From a virus, in the IMG/VR virus record IMGVR_UViG_3300023257_000470, positions 1 through 23,583 of that record: a stretch of DNA of 23,583 nucleotides; one strand, 5' to 3'. A program made the position numbers and the translations under genes. Shown here in pieces: positions 22,181 to 23,583 of this stretch. The notes below the pieces were generated by a model that saw only the letters and a list, made by a program, of their open reading frames with translations, made no database searches and was not told the DNA's origin. How positions within the stretch are numbered: the stretch's first letter is position 1; each line of letters opens with the position of its first letter.

Positions 22181-22792
22181 ATGAAAGAATTAAAAGAATT
22201 AGAAAAATATATCACAATAAAAGAAACAGAATCAAATGTATTATCACTTTTATTTGTTGATTTTAAATATGATGAAAAAGTTGAAAATTTTAATGAAAGA
22301 CCTTTTGATAGGTTAAATTCAGATAGTTTAAATTCAGATAGTTTAAATTCAGATAGACCAGACGTATTCACTAAAAATTTGGAATTCTCCAAAACAGATA
22401 AATCATTAGCAAAATCATTATTAGTTGAAAAAATTATAGAATTATCAATTAAAAATAAAAATGATATATTAGATAAATTTTCTATGGTAAATGTAGATAA
22501 AAGTAAAATTGGAAGTAAAATTAAAAATGGATCATATTATATTGCTGCAGATGGTCGACTTGGCCCAGCAACTAATATGTTAATTTCCGAAAAAAATTAT
22601 GAAAAATATAATATTGGAAATATTAAACATAATATGGAAGTAATGTTTGATGATTTAGTTGATGATTTATTCATATATAAAAAAAATGAAATGGATAACC
22701 CAGGATTAGTTTTATGTTATAATAAAGATAAATATGAATTACTTGATATTGGATTTTATCCAGAAAAACAATTTTTAAAAATAACATTATAA
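22181..22792 (+). CDS. Unknown protein with SLNSD tandem repeat
   Basis: 203 residues, family not recognised. Near residues 44-58 three consecutive 5-residue units (RLNSD, SLNSD, SLNSD) come from a 15-bp tandem repeat. This hydrophilic stretch separates a short N-terminal part (KELEKYITIKETESNVLSLL) from a longer C-terminal domain. That domain contains GSYYIAADGRLGPATNMLIS and ends in alternating strands (NPGLVLCYNKDKYELLDIGF, then YPEKQFLKITL). It starts 11 nt after the 21159 gene, and its TAA shares a base with the ATG of the next gene (TAATG), so all are translationally linked. A structural accessory role is a guess only. Confidence 0.7.
   Translation: MKELKELEKYITIKETESNVLSLLFVDFKYDEKVENFNERPFDRLNSDSLNSDSLNSDRPDVFTKNLEFSKTDKSLAKSLLVEKIIELSIKNKNDILDKFSMVNVDKSKIGSKIKNGSYYIAADGRLGPATNMLISEKNYEKYNIGNIKHNMEVMFDDLVDDLFIYKKNEMDNPGLVLCYNKDKYELLDIGFYPEKQFLKITL
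22310..22354 (+). repeat. 15-bp in-frame tandem repeat, three copies
   Basis: Units AG(G/T)TTAAATTCAGAT at 22310-22324, 22325-22339 and 22340-22354; the last two are identical and the first differs by one base. Encodes (R/S)LNSD three times, so length change would keep the frame. Confidence 0.9.
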
Positions 22793-23172
22793 TGAAAATT
22801 CACAATAAATATATTAATGAAGCTAAACGAATTAGGTCTGATTATTTAAATTTCACCAATAATTTTATAAAAAAAGAAAAGTTAATTGAGAAATATAAAA
22901 ATAGAATTCTCAACCTTTTAGAATCTATGGAGAAATTTATTGAAAAGAATGAAGAATTAGATGAAGAATCATTAAAAGAAAAATTAAATGATGAATTAAT
23001 GGATATGAATACTAATATGGAAAAAATTCAAAATGATGTGAAAATATTAGATGAAAATATTAAAAAATTAAAAACTCAATCTAAACAACTTTATGCTACA
23101 ATTTCAACTGAATATCCAAATTTAGATGAAAAAAAAATTCAAAAACAAATATTATATTCTTTAGATAAGTAA
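22792..23172 (+). CDS. Coiled-coil protein with T4-like capsid-targeting leader
   Basis: 126 residues. The N terminus MKIHNKYINE|A has the length and form of the T4 internal-protein leader, recalled as MKTYQEFIAE with cleavage after Glu10: here I8-N9-E10 precede A11. The remainder is highly charged and helical, with heptad-like spacing of Leu/Ile (KLIEKYKNRILNLLESMEKF, then ELMDMNTNMEKIQNDVKILD), suggesting a coiled coil. No enzymatic motif is present. Start and previous stop overlap by one base (TAATG). A small, charged, helical protein with such a leader fits an internal head or prohead-core protein; this is inference from the leader and composition. Confidence 0.75.
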   Translation: MKIHNKYINEAKRIRSDYLNFTNNFIKKEKLIEKYKNRILNLLESMEKFIEKNEELDEESLKEKLNDELMDMNTNMEKIQNDVKILDENIKKLKTQSKQLYATISTEYPNLDEKKIQKQILYSLDK

Positions 23173-23188
23173 TTTTTATTTGGTAAAA

Positions 23189-23200
23189 TTTATATATAAA
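23189..23200 (+). promoter_or_regulatory. TATATA-type promoter box of the 23217 gene
   Basis: TTTATATATAAA followed by ACAAAAATAAAATT, 16 nt before ATG at 23217. It is the clearest example of the box plus A-rich follow-on. Confidence 0.5.
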
Positions 23201-23216
23201 ACAAAAATAAAATTAT

Positions 23217-23583
23217 ATGAAAATAAAGAATTTTTCAGAAATAAACAAAAATTTTGAGTCTATTAATGAAGCTAAAGGGACTACACCAAAAGCATTTGTT
23301 AAAGAAATTAATATATTAATGATTAAAGCTGAAAACCAAATGGATGATTTTGTGGAAACATTAGATGAAATTTCTAGAAAAGCGAATAGTGGAGTATGGT
23401 ATTTTAGTGGACAGATGATGAATAATTATCGTATTGATAAAAATGAAAAAGTTAAAGAATTATTTCAAGATTTCAAATCTGATATAAAAGACAATACTAA
23501 ATTTGCTATGAGAGATATCCGAAAATTATTTAATGGTTCAAAAAATAGATTTAATAAAATTAAATCGATAAATTTGAAACCAG
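23217..23583 (+). CDS. Unknown protein with capsid-targeting-like leader, 3' end outside window
   Basis: At least 122 residues, open to the window edge. The leader MKIKNFSEINKNFESINE|A gives an I-x-E|A site after E18, again of the prohead-protease form. After it, KGTTPKAFVKEINILMIKAE is followed by GVWYFSGQMMNNYRID and a basic helical stretch (KFAMRDIRKLFNGSKNRF). The family is not recognised. It has its own TATATA box 16 nt upstream and stands 44 nt after the coiled-coil gene. Confidence 0.75.
   Translation, partial: MKIKNFSEINKNFESINEAKGTTPKAFVKEINILMIKAENQMDDFVETLDEISRKANSGVWYFSGQMMNNYRIDKNEKVKELFQDFKSDIKDNTKFAMRDIRKLFNGSKNRFNKIKSINLKP

Noticed and set aside
1-23583. tRNA or rRNA genes
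   Set aside because: I looked for GTTCRA-type T-arm sequences with a matching acceptor stem and found none. A covariance-model scan would be needed to exclude degenerate ones.

Overview
The window looks like a piece of a large, very AT-rich tailed-phage genome, most likely a T4-like myovirus of a Bacteroidota host. Four things point that way. There is a giant virion-type protein carrying SprB-like repeats, a hallmark of Bacteroidota surface proteins. There are a T4 gp16-like small terminase and a T4 gp17-like terminase ATPase relative. There is a gp47/gp46 (Mre11/Rad50) recombination nuclease. Starts lack Shine-Dalgarno sequences and sit in an A-rich context, often AATTATG. Nearly every gene ends in TAA. 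I saw no tRNA, rRNA, CRISPR array or insertion sequence.

Layout. 1-3900 (minus) is one open frame for a SprB-repeat adhesin or tail protein whose 3' end lies outside the window. 4009-7036 (plus) holds small genes: two that begin with a duplicated leader, a broken or tiny ORF, a histone H1-like Hc1 protein, an Asn-rich protein and an ADP-ribosyltransferase-like protein. 7073-8822 is a homing-endonuclease island: an EDxHD-type nuclease flanked by a 24-bp direct repeat, then an HNH-like gene. 8835-11126 is a DHH/DHHA1 phosphoesterase. 11221-12129 is a terminase ATPase-domain relative that has lost its catalytic residues; it converges on a gp16-like small terminase (12149-12964, minus). Upstream of that are a second EDxHD nuclease (12969-14051, minus) and a fused Mre11-Rad50 protein (14243-17947, minus). 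Two divergent ribbon-helix-helix genes (17944-18117 minus, 18240-18413 plus) share a 122-bp promoter region; the rightward one leads into a GIY-YIG homing endonuclease. 19479-21093 (minus) has a MORN-like/Gln-rich protein and a zeta/PNK-like kinase. 21159-23583 (plus) holds four proteins of unknown function.

Two patterns link the genes. First, six proteins (4009, 4574, 6143, 8835, 22792, 23217) start with a short basic/aromatic leader ending in (L/I)-x-E followed by G, S or A. This is the form of the T4 capsid-targeting sequence cut by the prohead protease. If right, the ADP-ribosyltransferase-like protein, the DHH phosphoesterase and several unknowns are packed in the head and delivered with the DNA. 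Second, most transcription units have a TTWATATAWA box 13-25 nt before the start codon, followed by an AAAATAAA-like tract; it resembles a phage late promoter with only a -10 element.

Most AT-rich matches are pattern recognition by eye. Family names are from remembered motifs, not searches.
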